Shown here one piece after another: positions 8,141 through 14,814 of a DNA stretch of 24,272 bases (its first letter is position 1; each line of letters opens with the position of its first letter). The DNA is from DAIUFH01 sp036844705 (lineage in GTDB: Bacteria > Bacillota > Clostridia > Tissierellales > Tissierellaceae), in NCBI GenBank assembly GCA_036844705.1, contig DAIUFH010000029.1, positions 1-24,272 on the forward strand, written 5' to 3'. The notes beneath the pieces were generated by a model. That model did no database searches. It was not told where the DNA came from and saw nothing but the letters and a program-made list of their open reading frames with translations. The position numbers were made by a program, and so were the translations under genes.

Positions 8141-8157
8141 AGTTAAATATGGGTCAT

Positions 8158-8198
8158 AAAAAAGTCATTATAGAATTATATTGTTTATCTATAATGAC
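8158..8198 (-). terminator. Intrinsic terminator of the copper operon
   Basis: On the minus strand GTCATTATAG and CTATAATGAC form a perfect 10-bp stem (8198-8189 and 8173-8164) followed by six T (8163-8158). It starts 8 bases after the stop codon of the LDCC protein and so ends the csoR-copA-copZ operon. MITE copy 1 with its target duplication lies 9 bp beyond the T-tract. Confidence 0.9.
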
Positions 8199-8206
8199 CC
8201 TCTTAA

Positions 8207-8353
8207 TTACTTTTTATTTGCACTATTTAATTTTATTTCTTTATTGCTCTTTTTATCTCTACCAACGGTACAACAATCCAATGGCTTCGAACCGAAGTTA
8301 TCTTGATTAGCTGTTTCCAATCTTTCAAGCCACTTTTTTATAAAATTCTTCAT
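8207..8353 (-). CDS. LDCC-motif small putative metal-binding protein
   Basis: A 48-codon gene immediately downstream of copZ: the copZ stop TAA and this ATG share one base (TAATG), which indicates translational coupling. The peptide starts MKNFIKKWLERLE, contains LDCC at residues 25-28 (adjacent Cys27 and Cys28), and ends in a lysine-rich tail. I recall small LDCC-motif proteins annotated as putative metal-binding in Clostridia; their function is not established. Its place as the last gene of a copper-sensing/export operon, before a strong terminator, suggests Cu(I) or thiol chemistry, which is inference. There is no signal peptide. The N-terminal basic-hydrophobic segment (FIKKWLERL) could form an amphipathic helix. 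Confidence 0.82.
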   Translation of the reverse strand: MKNFIKKWLERLETANQDNFGSKPLDCCTVGRDKKSNKEIKLNSANKK

Positions 8354-8568
8354 TAAAGATCAATTATCCCTGTCACTTCATAGCCTGCATCTGCAATAGC
8401 TGATTTAATTGCTTCATTGTTTACAGTACTATCTGCATTTATATTGGCAAACTTACCATCTAGATTAACTTCTACATTGGAAACTCCTTTAACTTCGTTT
8501 AAAGCCTCAGTAACATGATGTACACAATGCATACAGCTCATTCCACTTATTGATATTTTCTTTTTCAT
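8353..8568 (-). CDS. copZ: Copper chaperone CopZ (heavy-metal-associated domain)
   Basis: A 71-residue single HMA-domain protein. KKISISGMSCMHC carries the CxxC-type pair that binds Cu(I). The rest matches the beta-alpha-beta-beta-alpha-beta ferredoxin-like fold (KGVSNVEVNLDGKFANI, AIKSAIADAGYEV). The expected role is to carry Cu(I) in the cytosol to the HMA domains of CopA. The ATG at 8568 was chosen because GGGAG lies 8 nt upstream, inside the six extra codons of the longer frame from 8586, which has no ribosome site of its own. It lies 68 bp after copA in the same operon and overlaps the next small gene by one base. Confidence 0.93.
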   Translation of the reverse strand: MKKKISISGMSCMHCVHHVTEALNEVKGVSNVEVNLDGKFANINADSTVNNEAIKSAIADAGYEVTGIIDL

Positions 8569-8636
8569 TTTATTATCTCCCATCATTTATTTTTAGTTTA
8601 TATTTAATTGCAATTTAAAACTTAACTTAATTTTAA

Positions 8637-11084
8637 TTATCTTACGGGTTTAAATCTTTTCAATCTCAATGCATTGCTAACTACTGACACAGAGCTTAAA
8701 CTCATAGCTGCTCCTGCTATCATAGGATTCAATAATGGTCCACCGAATAAATGTAAAACTCCCATAGCAACAGGTATTCCTAATGTATTATAACCAAATG
8801 CCCAGAATAGATTTTGCTTAATATTTTTTATTGTACTTTTACTAAGTTGAATAGCAGTTGGTACATCCATCAAGTCACTTCTCATAAGAACTATATCTGC
8901 TGACTCCATGGCTACATCAGTACCGGAACCTATGGCTATACCAACATCTGCTTGTGCAAGTGCAGGAGCATCATTGATTCCATCTCCAACCATTGCCACC
9001 TTATTTCCTTCTGACTGAAGTTTCTTCACTTCATTTGCCTTATCCTCTGGTAAAACCTCTGCTAATACAATATCTATACCCACTTGTTTAGCTATTGCCT
9101 CAGCGGTCCTTTTATTATCACCGGTTATCATAGCTACTTTTATACCCATCTCGTGTAATTTATCTATAGCTCTTTTGCTATTTTCTTTTACTGTATCAGC
9201 TACAGCTATTATTCCTGCAATCTTATTTTCTATAGCAATATACATAGGTGTCTTGCCTTCCTCCGCTAATTTATCAGAGGATGCCTCCAAACTTTCTAAG
9301 GATATATTTCTATCAATCATAAGTCTTCTATTACCCAATAAAATATTTCTACTGTCTATCTTTACTTCTATTCCATGACCGGGAATATTGTTGAAAGCGT
9401 CCAATTTCTTGAAAGATAATCCCTTTTCCTCGGCATTTTTTACTATAGCCTCACCAAGTGGATGCTCTGACCCTTTTTCAGCCGAAGCAGCAAGTTGTAA
9501 CAATTCATCCTCATTTATACCATCAAATGTAATTACATCCGTTACCTTAGGCTTTCCTTCTGTAATAGTCCCTGTTTTATCGAATACTATTGTTTGAATC
9601 TTATGTGCTACTTCCAACGCTGTACCACTTTTTATCAAAACACCATTTTCAGCACCTTTACCTGTACCAACCATAATCGCTGTCGGAGTAGCCAAGCCTA
9701 GGGCACAAGGACAAGCTATAACTAATACAGCAATAAATATTGTCAATGCAAAAGTCGCTGATTCTCCACCTATAAAATACCATGCCAGCCCTGAAATTGT
9801 AGCCAAGCCAATGACTATTGGTACAAAATATCCTGCTATAATATCAGCCATTTTAGCTATAGGTGCTTTTGAACCCTGTGCATCTTCTACTAATTTAATA
9901 ATTTGTGCTAGAGCAGTATCCTTACCTACTTTAGTTGCTTCATACCTAATATTACCATTTTTGTTAATGCTTGCACCAATTATATTGTCACCAATATTTT
10001 TTTCAACTGGAATACTTTCCCCTGTAAGCATTGATTCATCAACGGATGTTGTTCCTTCTACTACTACACCATCTACAGGAATTTTTTCTCCGGGTTTTAC
10101 AACTACTATATCTCCAACCTCAACCTCATCTATTGATATTTCAACCTCTTTTTCATCTTTTATAATTACTGCTGTTTTTGGCTGAAGACCCATAAGCTTT
10201 TTAATCGCCTCAGATGTCTTTCCTTTAGAAACTGCTTCCAAGTATTTACCCAATGTTATTAATGTCATAATTACTGCTGCTGACTCAAAGTATAGATGCA
10301 TCGCATAGCTTGAATCACCATTCATAATTTTGTAAACGGCAAATAACCCATATAATACAGCAGCTCCAGTTCCTATTGCAATGAGTGAATCCATATTTGG
10401 ACTTCCCTTAGTTAGGGTCTTCAATCCAACTGAATAGAACTTACGACCCGATATAACTACAGGTATAGTTAAAAACAATTGCACTAAAGCAAAGGTCAAT
10501 GGAGCATGATCCGGATGTAAAAACATAGGCAATGGAGCTCCCATCATATGACCCATAGATATATATAATAATGGTACAGTAAATATAGCAGAAACTAAAA
10601 ATCTTTTCCAGAGAGCTTTCATTTCGCTTTCTTTTTTCTCTTTATCCGTATCAATGGTAGTTTCCTCTTCCAGAGCCTTGTACCCTGCTTTTTCAACTGC
10701 TCTCTTAATATCAGAAACTCTCACGTCTGAAGGGTCATAGCTTACAGTAAGTTTCTCAGTAGCTAAATTTACATTGGCCTCACTAACACCCTCCAATTTT
10801 TTAGTTGCTCGTTCAACTGCATTTGCACATGATGCACAAGTCATGCCCTCTATTCTCAATGTCTTAGTTACTCCATCAGTAATGGCCTTATAACCTGCTT
10901 TTTCTACTGCAGCTTTAATATCATCAACTGAAACTAAAGTTTCATCAAAATCAATACTGAGTTTTTCTGTAGCCAAATTTACATTGGATTCAGAAACTCC
11001 ATCAAGTTTTTTTGTCGCTCGTTCAACTGCATTTGCGCATGATGCACAAGTCATGCCTTCTATTCTCAATGTTTTAGAGTCCAT
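8637..11084 (-). CDS. copA: Copper-exporting P1B-type ATPase with two N-terminal metal-binding domains
   Basis: An 815-residue Cu(I)-exporting ATPase of the cytoplasmic membrane. Two HMA domains occupy residues 4-70 and 74-140, each with GMTCASC (Cys13/16 and Cys83/86). The transmembrane part starts near 160. TGES (354-357) is the actuator motif, CPC (458-460) the ion site, DKTGT (502-506) the phosphorylation site (Asp502), HP (541-542) the P1B nucleotide motif, and GDGIND (700-705) the hinge. FGYN and MSSVS in the last two membrane helices fit the Cu(I)-specific P1B-1 subgroup. The start at 11084 has AGGAGG at 7 nt; the longer frame from 11120 overlaps csoR. The two HMA units are nearly identical at the DNA level, which suggests recent duplication or conversion. 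Confidence 0.97.
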   Translation of the reverse strand: MDSKTLRIEGMTCASCANAVERATKKLDGVSESNVNLATEKLSIDFDETLVSVDDIKAAVEKAGYKAITDGVTKTLRIEGMTCASCANAVERATKKLEGVSEANVNLATEKLTVSYDPSDVRVSDIKRAVEKAGYKALEEETTIDTDKEKKESEMKALWKRFLVSAIFTVPLLYISMGHMMGAPLPMFLHPDHAPLTFALVQLFLTIPVVISGRKFYSVGLKTLTKGSPNMDSLIAIGTGAAVLYGLFAVYKIMNGDSSYAMHLYFESAAVIMTLITLGKYLEAVSKGKTSEAIKKLMGLQPKTAVIIKDEKEVEISIDEVEVGDIVVVKPGEKIPVDGVVVEGTTSVDESMLTGESIPVEKNIGDNIIGASINKNGNIRYEATKVGKDTALAQIIKLVEDAQGSKAPIAKMADIIAGYFVPIVIGLATISGLAWYFIGGESATFALTIFIAVLVIACPCALGLATPTAIMVGTGKGAENGVLIKSGTALEVAHKIQTIVFDKTGTITEGKPKVTDVITFDGINEDELLQLAASAEKGSEHPLGEAIVKNAEEKGLSFKKLDAFNNIPGHGIEVKIDSRNILLGNRRLMIDRNISLESLEASSDKLAEEGKTPMYIAIENKIAGIIAVADTVKENSKRAIDKLHEMGIKVAMITGDNKRTAEAIAKQVGIDIVLAEVLPEDKANEVKKLQSEGNKVAMVGDGINDAPALAQADVGIAIGSGTDVAMESADIVLMRSDLMDVPTAIQLSKSTIKNIKQNLFWAFGYNTLGIPVAMGVLHLFGGPLLNPMIAGAAMSLSSVSVVSNALRLKRFKPVR

Positions 11085-11109
11085 TTTTATACCTCCTTGA
11101 GCATAAACT

Positions 11110-11376
11110 CTATTTGCCAATAACCTTAGCCAATAGCTCTATAACTTCATCTATTTTTTCATCACCATTATCCTCTTTAAAGGCTTGTTTTACACAGTGA
11201 TGCATATGTTGCTTAATTATCAAAAGGTCAGCTTTCTTTAATAATGATTGAGCCGCTAAAATCTGATTAGAAACATCTACACAATATCTGCCTTCTTCAA
11301 TCATTTTAATAGTTGCTTCTATCTGACCTTTAGCTGTTTTTAAAGATTGCAATGCTTTTTTTTGATCCGCATTCAT
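11110..11376 (-). CDS. csoR: Copper-sensing transcriptional repressor CsoR
   Basis: An 88-residue all-helical CsoR/RcnR-family repressor. The Cu(I) ligands typical of CsoR are present as Cys32 (RYCVDVSNQ) and His57 plus Cys61 (QHMHHC). This Cys-His-Cys set argues for copper rather than nickel or formaldehyde sensing. It is the first gene of the operon, 25 bp before copA. The ATG at 11376 has AAGGAG at 7 nt; the longer frame from 11415 would translate the operator and promoter-proximal leader, so I reject it. Apo-CsoR would bind the GC-rich dyad just upstream, and copper would release it, giving autoregulation. Confidence 0.95.
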   Translation of the reverse strand: MNADQKKALQSLKTAKGQIEATIKMIEEGRYCVDVSNQILAAQSLLKKADLLIIKQHMHHCVKQAFKEDNGDEKIDEVIELLAKVIGK

Positions 11377-11391
11377 ACATATTCTCCTTCC

Positions 11392-11413
11392 ACCCTCCCC
11401 ATATGGGGGGTAC
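11392..11413. promoter_or_regulatory. CsoR operator
   Basis: A GC-rich dyad stands out in AT-rich DNA: CCCC-ATAT-GGGG at the centre, flanked by ACCCT on one side and GGGTAC on the other. It lies between the csoR -10 and the csoR ribosome site, covering the expected transcription start. G-rich pseudo-palindromes of this kind are the usual CsoR targets. The location fits repression of the whole copper operon. Confidence 0.75.
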
Positions 11414-11419
11414 ACTTAT

Positions 11420-11448
11420 ATAATAGTTCACATATATAATAATGTCAA
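11420..11448 (-). promoter_or_regulatory. Promoter of the csoR-copA-copZ operon
   Basis: On the minus strand TTGACA (11448-11443), a 17-bp spacer and TATTAT (11425-11420) form a near-consensus housekeeping promoter. The predicted start near 11413 falls in the CsoR dyad. MITE copy 2 begins 40 bp upstream of the -35. Confidence 0.85.
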
Positions 11449-11487
11449 TACTTATCTTATAATTTTTATTGTTTCCAAAAAGAAAAC

Positions 11488-11755
11488 GTTACTATTCACA
11501 GTTAATCACAGCAGATAAAGAAAAATGATAAAAATACTAAGGGAACATTTGCAGGAGTGACTATAATTCTTAGTGAATGGAAGATAAAAATCCGTTAAGC
11601 AGCTTTCATGTCCCTAAAGATAGACCACTAAGGGAATTGAAAGATGTAGGATTTTTGTCTGGAATGAGCTATAGAATTATTCATCTCCGAAACCGGGAGT
11701 GTGTATTTTTATCATTTTTCGATTTACACAATTTAAAGTTACTTTGAATAATAAC
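11488..11755 (+). mobile_element. MITE-like element copy 2 (268 bp), with 8-bp target duplication
   Basis: The same element as at 7871, in the same orientation. AAGAAAAC flanks it directly at 11480-11487 and 11756-11763. The left terminal repeat is intact (GTTACTATTCACAGT); the right one has decayed (ACTTTGAATAATAAC). The central 160 bp are identical to copy 1 apart from one base near the 3' side; the remaining changes are two lost T residues and changes near the ends. The internal frame (from 11577) is open for 56 codons because of the base losses. The target duplication overlaps the T-tract of the tcdA terminator. Confidence 0.88.
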
Positions 11756-11795
11756 AAGAAAACCACTATCATAGGATTTCTAGTCCTAGAAGTGG
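11756..11795 (-). terminator. Intrinsic terminator of tcdA
   Basis: On the minus strand CCACT..TAGGA pairs with TCCTA..AGTGG (11795 to 11763), with a small internal asymmetry, followed by TTTTCTTG. The T-tract coincides with the 8-bp target duplication of MITE copy 2. The same T-rich octamer is thus repeated on the far side of the element. Confidence 0.75.
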
Positions 11796-11808
11796 ATTTA
11801 GAATCAAA

Positions 11809-12558
11809 CTATTTAATTAAGTCCTTAATTACCTCGCCAGCAATAATAAGTCCTGCTACTGATGGGACAAAAGATACACTACCAGGAATCTGTCTCCTTT
11901 GTGTACACTTTCTAACTGTACCTGGAGGGCATACACATTTAGTTTTGCAATTATCCTCTTCATTTTCAATAGGCTTAGTAGCTGGTTCCTTAGAATATAC
12001 TACCTTTAAGGATTCGATTCCTCTTTTCCTGCATTCTGAACGAATAACTCTAGCAAGTCGGTCTACACTAGTCTTATATATATCTGTAACCTCAAATTTA
12101 GTTGGATCAAGCTTGTTTCCTGCACCCATACTACAGATAATTGGGATATGACCTTCCTTAGCTTTTTCTATCAATATTAATTTTGAAGATACAGTATCGA
12201 TGGCATCCACAATATAATCATATTTAGAAAGGTCAAATTCATCAGCATTTTCTGCCGTATAAAAAGTTTGATAAATTTCCACATTACATTTTGGATTTAT
12301 TTCTAGTATTCTATCTCTAATGACTTCAACTTTAGGCTTCCCTATGGTTTTTCTTGTAGCTATAATTTGTCTATTTAAATTAGTCAAGCATACCTTATCA
12401 TCATCAAATACAGCAATACTTCCTATACCACTTCTTACCAGAGCCTCTACCGTAAAGGAGCCTACACCACCAATGCCAAAAACTGCAACACTTGAATTTT
12501 TTAGGCTTTCTACACCATCTACTCCTAAAAGCAGCTCCGTTCTAGAAAATTGATTCAT
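11809..12558 (-). CDS. tcdA: tRNA threonylcarbamoyladenosine dehydratase (ThiF/E1-like)
   Basis: A 249-residue protein of the ThiF/MoeB/E1 superfamily, TcdA branch. TcdA uses ATP to cyclise N6-threonylcarbamoyladenosine at tRNA position 37 to its hydantoin form. Residues 23-40 form the nucleotide-binding segment (VAVFGIGGVGSF); FDDDKVCLTNLNRQ follows near 50-64. DAIDTVSSKLILIEKA and CSMGAGNKLDP are typical of TcdA. A cysteine cluster (NCKTKCVCPPGTVRKC) precedes the conserved end IPGSVSFVPSVAGL. The start has GGAG at about 9 nt. It sits 192 bp after the glutamine synthetase homologue and may use its own promoter just upstream. Confidence 0.93.
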   Translation of the reverse strand: MNQFSRTELLLGVDGVESLKNSSVAVFGIGGVGSFTVEALVRSGIGSIAVFDDDKVCLTNLNRQIIATRKTIGKPKVEVIRDRILEINPKCNVEIYQTFYTAENADEFDLSKYDYIVDAIDTVSSKLILIEKAKEGHIPIICSMGAGNKLDPTKFEVTDIYKTSVDRLARVIRSECRKRGIESLKVVYSKEPATKPIENEEDNCKTKCVCPPGTVRKCTQRRQIPGSVSFVPSVAGLIIAGEVIKDLIK

Positions 12559-12584
12559 TTATTTCTCTCCTTAGTAAAAATCTA

Positions 12585-12613
12585 ATTAAAAACTCCCTCT
12601 TTAAAGGAGTCTA
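12585..12613 (-). promoter_or_regulatory. Hairpin with T-run upstream of tcdA: terminator of the upstream gene or tcdA promoter
   Basis: On the minus strand ACTCCTTT and GAGGGAGT (12610-12592) form an 8-pair stem with two G-U pairs, then TTTTTAATT, an apparent terminator for the glutamine synthetase homologue. The same bases hold TAGACT, a 17-bp spacer and TTTAAT, a fair promoter for tcdA with a short leader. Both readings can be true, since only 26 bp remain before tcdA. Confidence 0.5.
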
Positions 12614-12631
12614 CTAAAAAAATCCATTCTT

Positions 12632-12681
12632 GCCATCCTGAGAAGGACAGAATAATATATACTATCGAAGGATCCTATGGC
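12632..12681. repeat. Intergenic palindromic repeat, CATCCTGAG type
   Basis: The unit opens with GCCATCCTGAGAAGGA and closes with GAAGGATCCTATGGC. Its ends are partly complementary (GCCAT/ATGGC, with ATCCT/AGGAT inside). It shares CATCCTGAGA and GGATC with the repeat at 17013-17060, so both appear to belong to one dispersed extragenic family. The rest of the 12614-12750 gap shows nothing recognisable. Confidence 0.45.
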
Positions 12682-12750
12682 CTAAACATTTACTTATTTA
12701 TTATACTATTTAAATCAATAAATTTCTACGCATACTTTATTATGTTTGTA

Positions 12751-14658
12751 TTATATATCAACCAAATTTCTCTTATAATCCGAATAAAGTTTTCTAAGTT
12801 CATCCATTTTAGTATAGATTATTTTTTGTAATTGCGATACCTTAGCATAATCTCTTTGAGCTATAGCATTTTTTATTTCTGTGAAGAGGCTTTTATTGCT
12901 AAAACTATCCTTCATCAATTCTATTCTTAAATCTCTTATTTTCATCCAAAGCGATATATCCAAATCTGAGGATATTGATGGATTGTGCAATTGCTTAGCA
13001 TCTAATATCTCCTTAGATAACCTTGGTATAATCCTATGCTCTATTTCTGTAACCCATTTATTTATTGCAGCTACTTTAAAACTTGTTATAAGCTTTTCAC
13101 TTAGTACCTCACCTTTTTTTAGAACTTCAAGTTTTTCCTTATATTCATCAAATGCACTCACATTTTCAAAAACTGTTGTAGGAACTTTTCCGAAGTAGAC
13201 TTCCCTTTCTTCATCCGTAAAATCTTCAAATACATCAACTTCACTTCTATAGCTTCTTTCCTTAGCTAAATAATTTGACTCTTCTCCAGGCTTTTTAGAT
13301 AATTCAGCTAGTAACTGGTCTTCGTTTTTATTATTCAATATTGCATATTCTATTCCATCTGACATAGCCATTAGCATCGTGGTAATACAAAGATAGGTAT
13401 TTGTGTGAGGGTTTGGTGATCTAAGCTCGAATCTCGTTGCCATAGGGTTGTTTTCATCCCTTATTAACCCAATGAGCACGGTTCTGTTTCTGGAAGGCAT
13501 CTCTACAGTTCTTCCTAAAGAAGTTACAATACAAATTGGCGCCTCAAAACCTTTTTTAAGTCTTTTAAAGGCCTCATTTGAGGAAGTGATAAATGGATTC
13601 ATTACTTCATAATTATTTAAAATCCCCATTATTGAACCATAGCCAAAGATACTAAGATAATGATGTTTGTTTGGATGAAATAGATTGACTCTTTCTCCGG
13701 AATTAAGTTTTAATGCAACTCCTATATGTGTATGCTCTCCACTTCCAGCTACTCCATTAATAGGTTTAGCAAGAAATGTAACATCCATTCCATTTTTCCT
13801 AAAAACTTCTTTTACTATCCGTTTGACAAAAATCTCGTTGTCTGCCGATTGGATGGCATTTGAGTATCTCCAGTCGATTTCAAGCTGTTCCATAATACTA
13901 GTAAATGAGCCATCTGCTCCTAATATAGCTTTCACTCCACCGACTTCTTTATGCCCCATTTCCGGTTCTAAACCATATTTGCGCATTAGCTCCAGGCTTT
14001 GCTCTAATGCTGTTCTAACAGATCCCTTTGTCCTTGCCCAATATTGTTCATGCAGCTCTTGAGAAGTAGTTAACTCTTCAATATCTCTAAGATTATTAGG
14101 TGTCATTACCCAAAACTCTAATTCAGTTGCAGAAGTAATATTTATATCTTCAATATCTTCTACTTTAAAATCAAATCCATCAAGGCTTGCTGGATTATTT
14201 TTTATTAACTCCAAGGTATTTTTCTCGAAGTATTTGGTTGCATTTAGCAAAATATATCTTGAATCAACAGCTACCCCTTCATGGTATAAAAAACATGGTA
14301 TTATAAGGGTACCCACAGGAAGACAAGTTGCTTCATCAATATTTTCATAATTATAATCCACAAACCAATTACATTTTAAGTCTGCCTTCATATTGATTTT
14401 AGCATTATCCAATGAAGCTATTGTAGGAAGGTAAACTGATGAGCCATCTGTCTGTACAGCGATACCATTTAGAAATGCATCTATATCTTCTAAAAAAACC
14501 TTAATAGGAATTTTCTCGTCAGTTTCATGTCCTATCAAATCGACTCCTAATAATGATACAAATTTAATTTCTTTGTGTTCACTGAGTATTTTTTTTAGAG
14601 AATCCTGAGTATGACTGTCCTTTTCTATTACATACACTAATTTATCGTTCTTATCCAT
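12751..14658 (-). CDS. Glutamine synthetase homologue, long 635-residue form
   Basis: A glutamine synthetase catalytic-family protein, expected to make glutamine from glutamate, ammonia and ATP in the cytosol. Catalytic-domain signs are TSATELEFW (175-183, metal-binding acids), GHKEVGGVKAILGADGS (235-251), the ATP-loop equivalent KPINGVAGSGEHTHIG (298-313), NRTVLIGL (391-398) and TRFELRSPNPHTNTYL (408-423). GSI enzymes have about 440-470 residues and GSIII about 700. This one has a normal-looking N-terminal beta-grasp region but an extra helical tail of about 150 residues (480-635). The GSI adenylylation loop NLYxLP is not visible. It could be a GS-like enzyme with another amine or acid substrate. 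The start has AAAGGA at a long spacing (about 11 nt). It is single-gene and divergent from the MFS gene. Confidence 0.85.
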   Translation of the reverse strand: MDKNDKLVYVIEKDSHTQDSLKKILSEHKEIKFVSLLGVDLIGHETDEKIPIKVFLEDIDAFLNGIAVQTDGSSVYLPTIASLDNAKINMKADLKCNWFVDYNYENIDEATCLPVGTLIIPCFLYHEGVAVDSRYILLNATKYFEKNTLELIKNNPASLDGFDFKVEDIEDINITSATELEFWVMTPNNLRDIEELTTSQELHEQYWARTKGSVRTALEQSLELMRKYGLEPEMGHKEVGGVKAILGADGSFTSIMEQLEIDWRYSNAIQSADNEIFVKRIVKEVFRKNGMDVTFLAKPINGVAGSGEHTHIGVALKLNSGERVNLFHPNKHHYLSIFGYGSIMGILNNYEVMNPFITSSNEAFKRLKKGFEAPICIVTSLGRTVEMPSRNRTVLIGLIRDENNPMATRFELRSPNPHTNTYLCITTMLMAMSDGIEYAILNNKNEDQLLAELSKKPGEESNYLAKERSYRSEVDVFEDFTDEEREVYFGKVPTTVFENVSAFDEYKEKLEVLKKGEVLSEKLITSFKVAAINKWVTEIEHRIIPRLSKEILDAKQLHNPSISSDLDISLWMKIRDLRIELMKDSFSNKSLFTEIKNAIAQRDYAKVSQLQKIIYTKMDELRKLYSDYKRNLVDI

Positions 14659-14697
14659 GCTCTATCAGTCCTTTCAAATAAATTTTTTTATTTTTTA

Positions 14698-14726
14698 ATA
14701 ATATATTTTTTTTCCTATTAAGTCAA
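14698..14726 (-). promoter_or_regulatory. Promoter of the glutamine synthetase homologue
   Basis: On the minus strand TTGACT (14726-14721), a 17-bp spacer and TATTAT (14703-14698) give a good housekeeping promoter about 40 bp before the start codon. The leader is too short for a riboswitch or T-box. Confidence 0.75.
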
Positions 14727-14755
14727 TATTTTTTTATCAAGTATCCATGATTAAA

Positions 14756-14784
14756 GTGATAAAAATTCTTATAGATGATATAAT
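14756..14784 (+). promoter_or_regulatory. Promoter of the MFS-GDPD pair
   Basis: A perfect TATAAT at 14779-14784 has GTGATA 17 bp upstream (14756-14761), a four-of-six -35. The predicted start is about 24 bp before the TTG start codon of the transporter gene. Confidence 0.6.
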
Positions 14785-14814
14785 TAAGATAATAAACACT
14801 AAGGGGGATATATT

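Noticed and set aside
9811..10185. 124-codon plus-strand frame opposite copA
   Set aside because: It is a Ser/Thr/Ile-rich shadow of a clearly conserved P-type ATPase on the other strand; the same applies to the other antisense frames at 3133-3576, 4611-5078, 11699-12151 and 13685-14062.
11488..11755. CRISPR or tandem repeat array
   Set aside because: The repeated sequences at 7871, 11488 and 24170 are long, far apart and flanked by target duplications, so they are transposed elements.
14659..14814. Regulatory RNA before the glutamine synthetase gene
   Set aside because: The promoter lies about 40 bp from the start codon, leaving no room for an aptamer; the poly-T stretches are promoter-region AT-richness.
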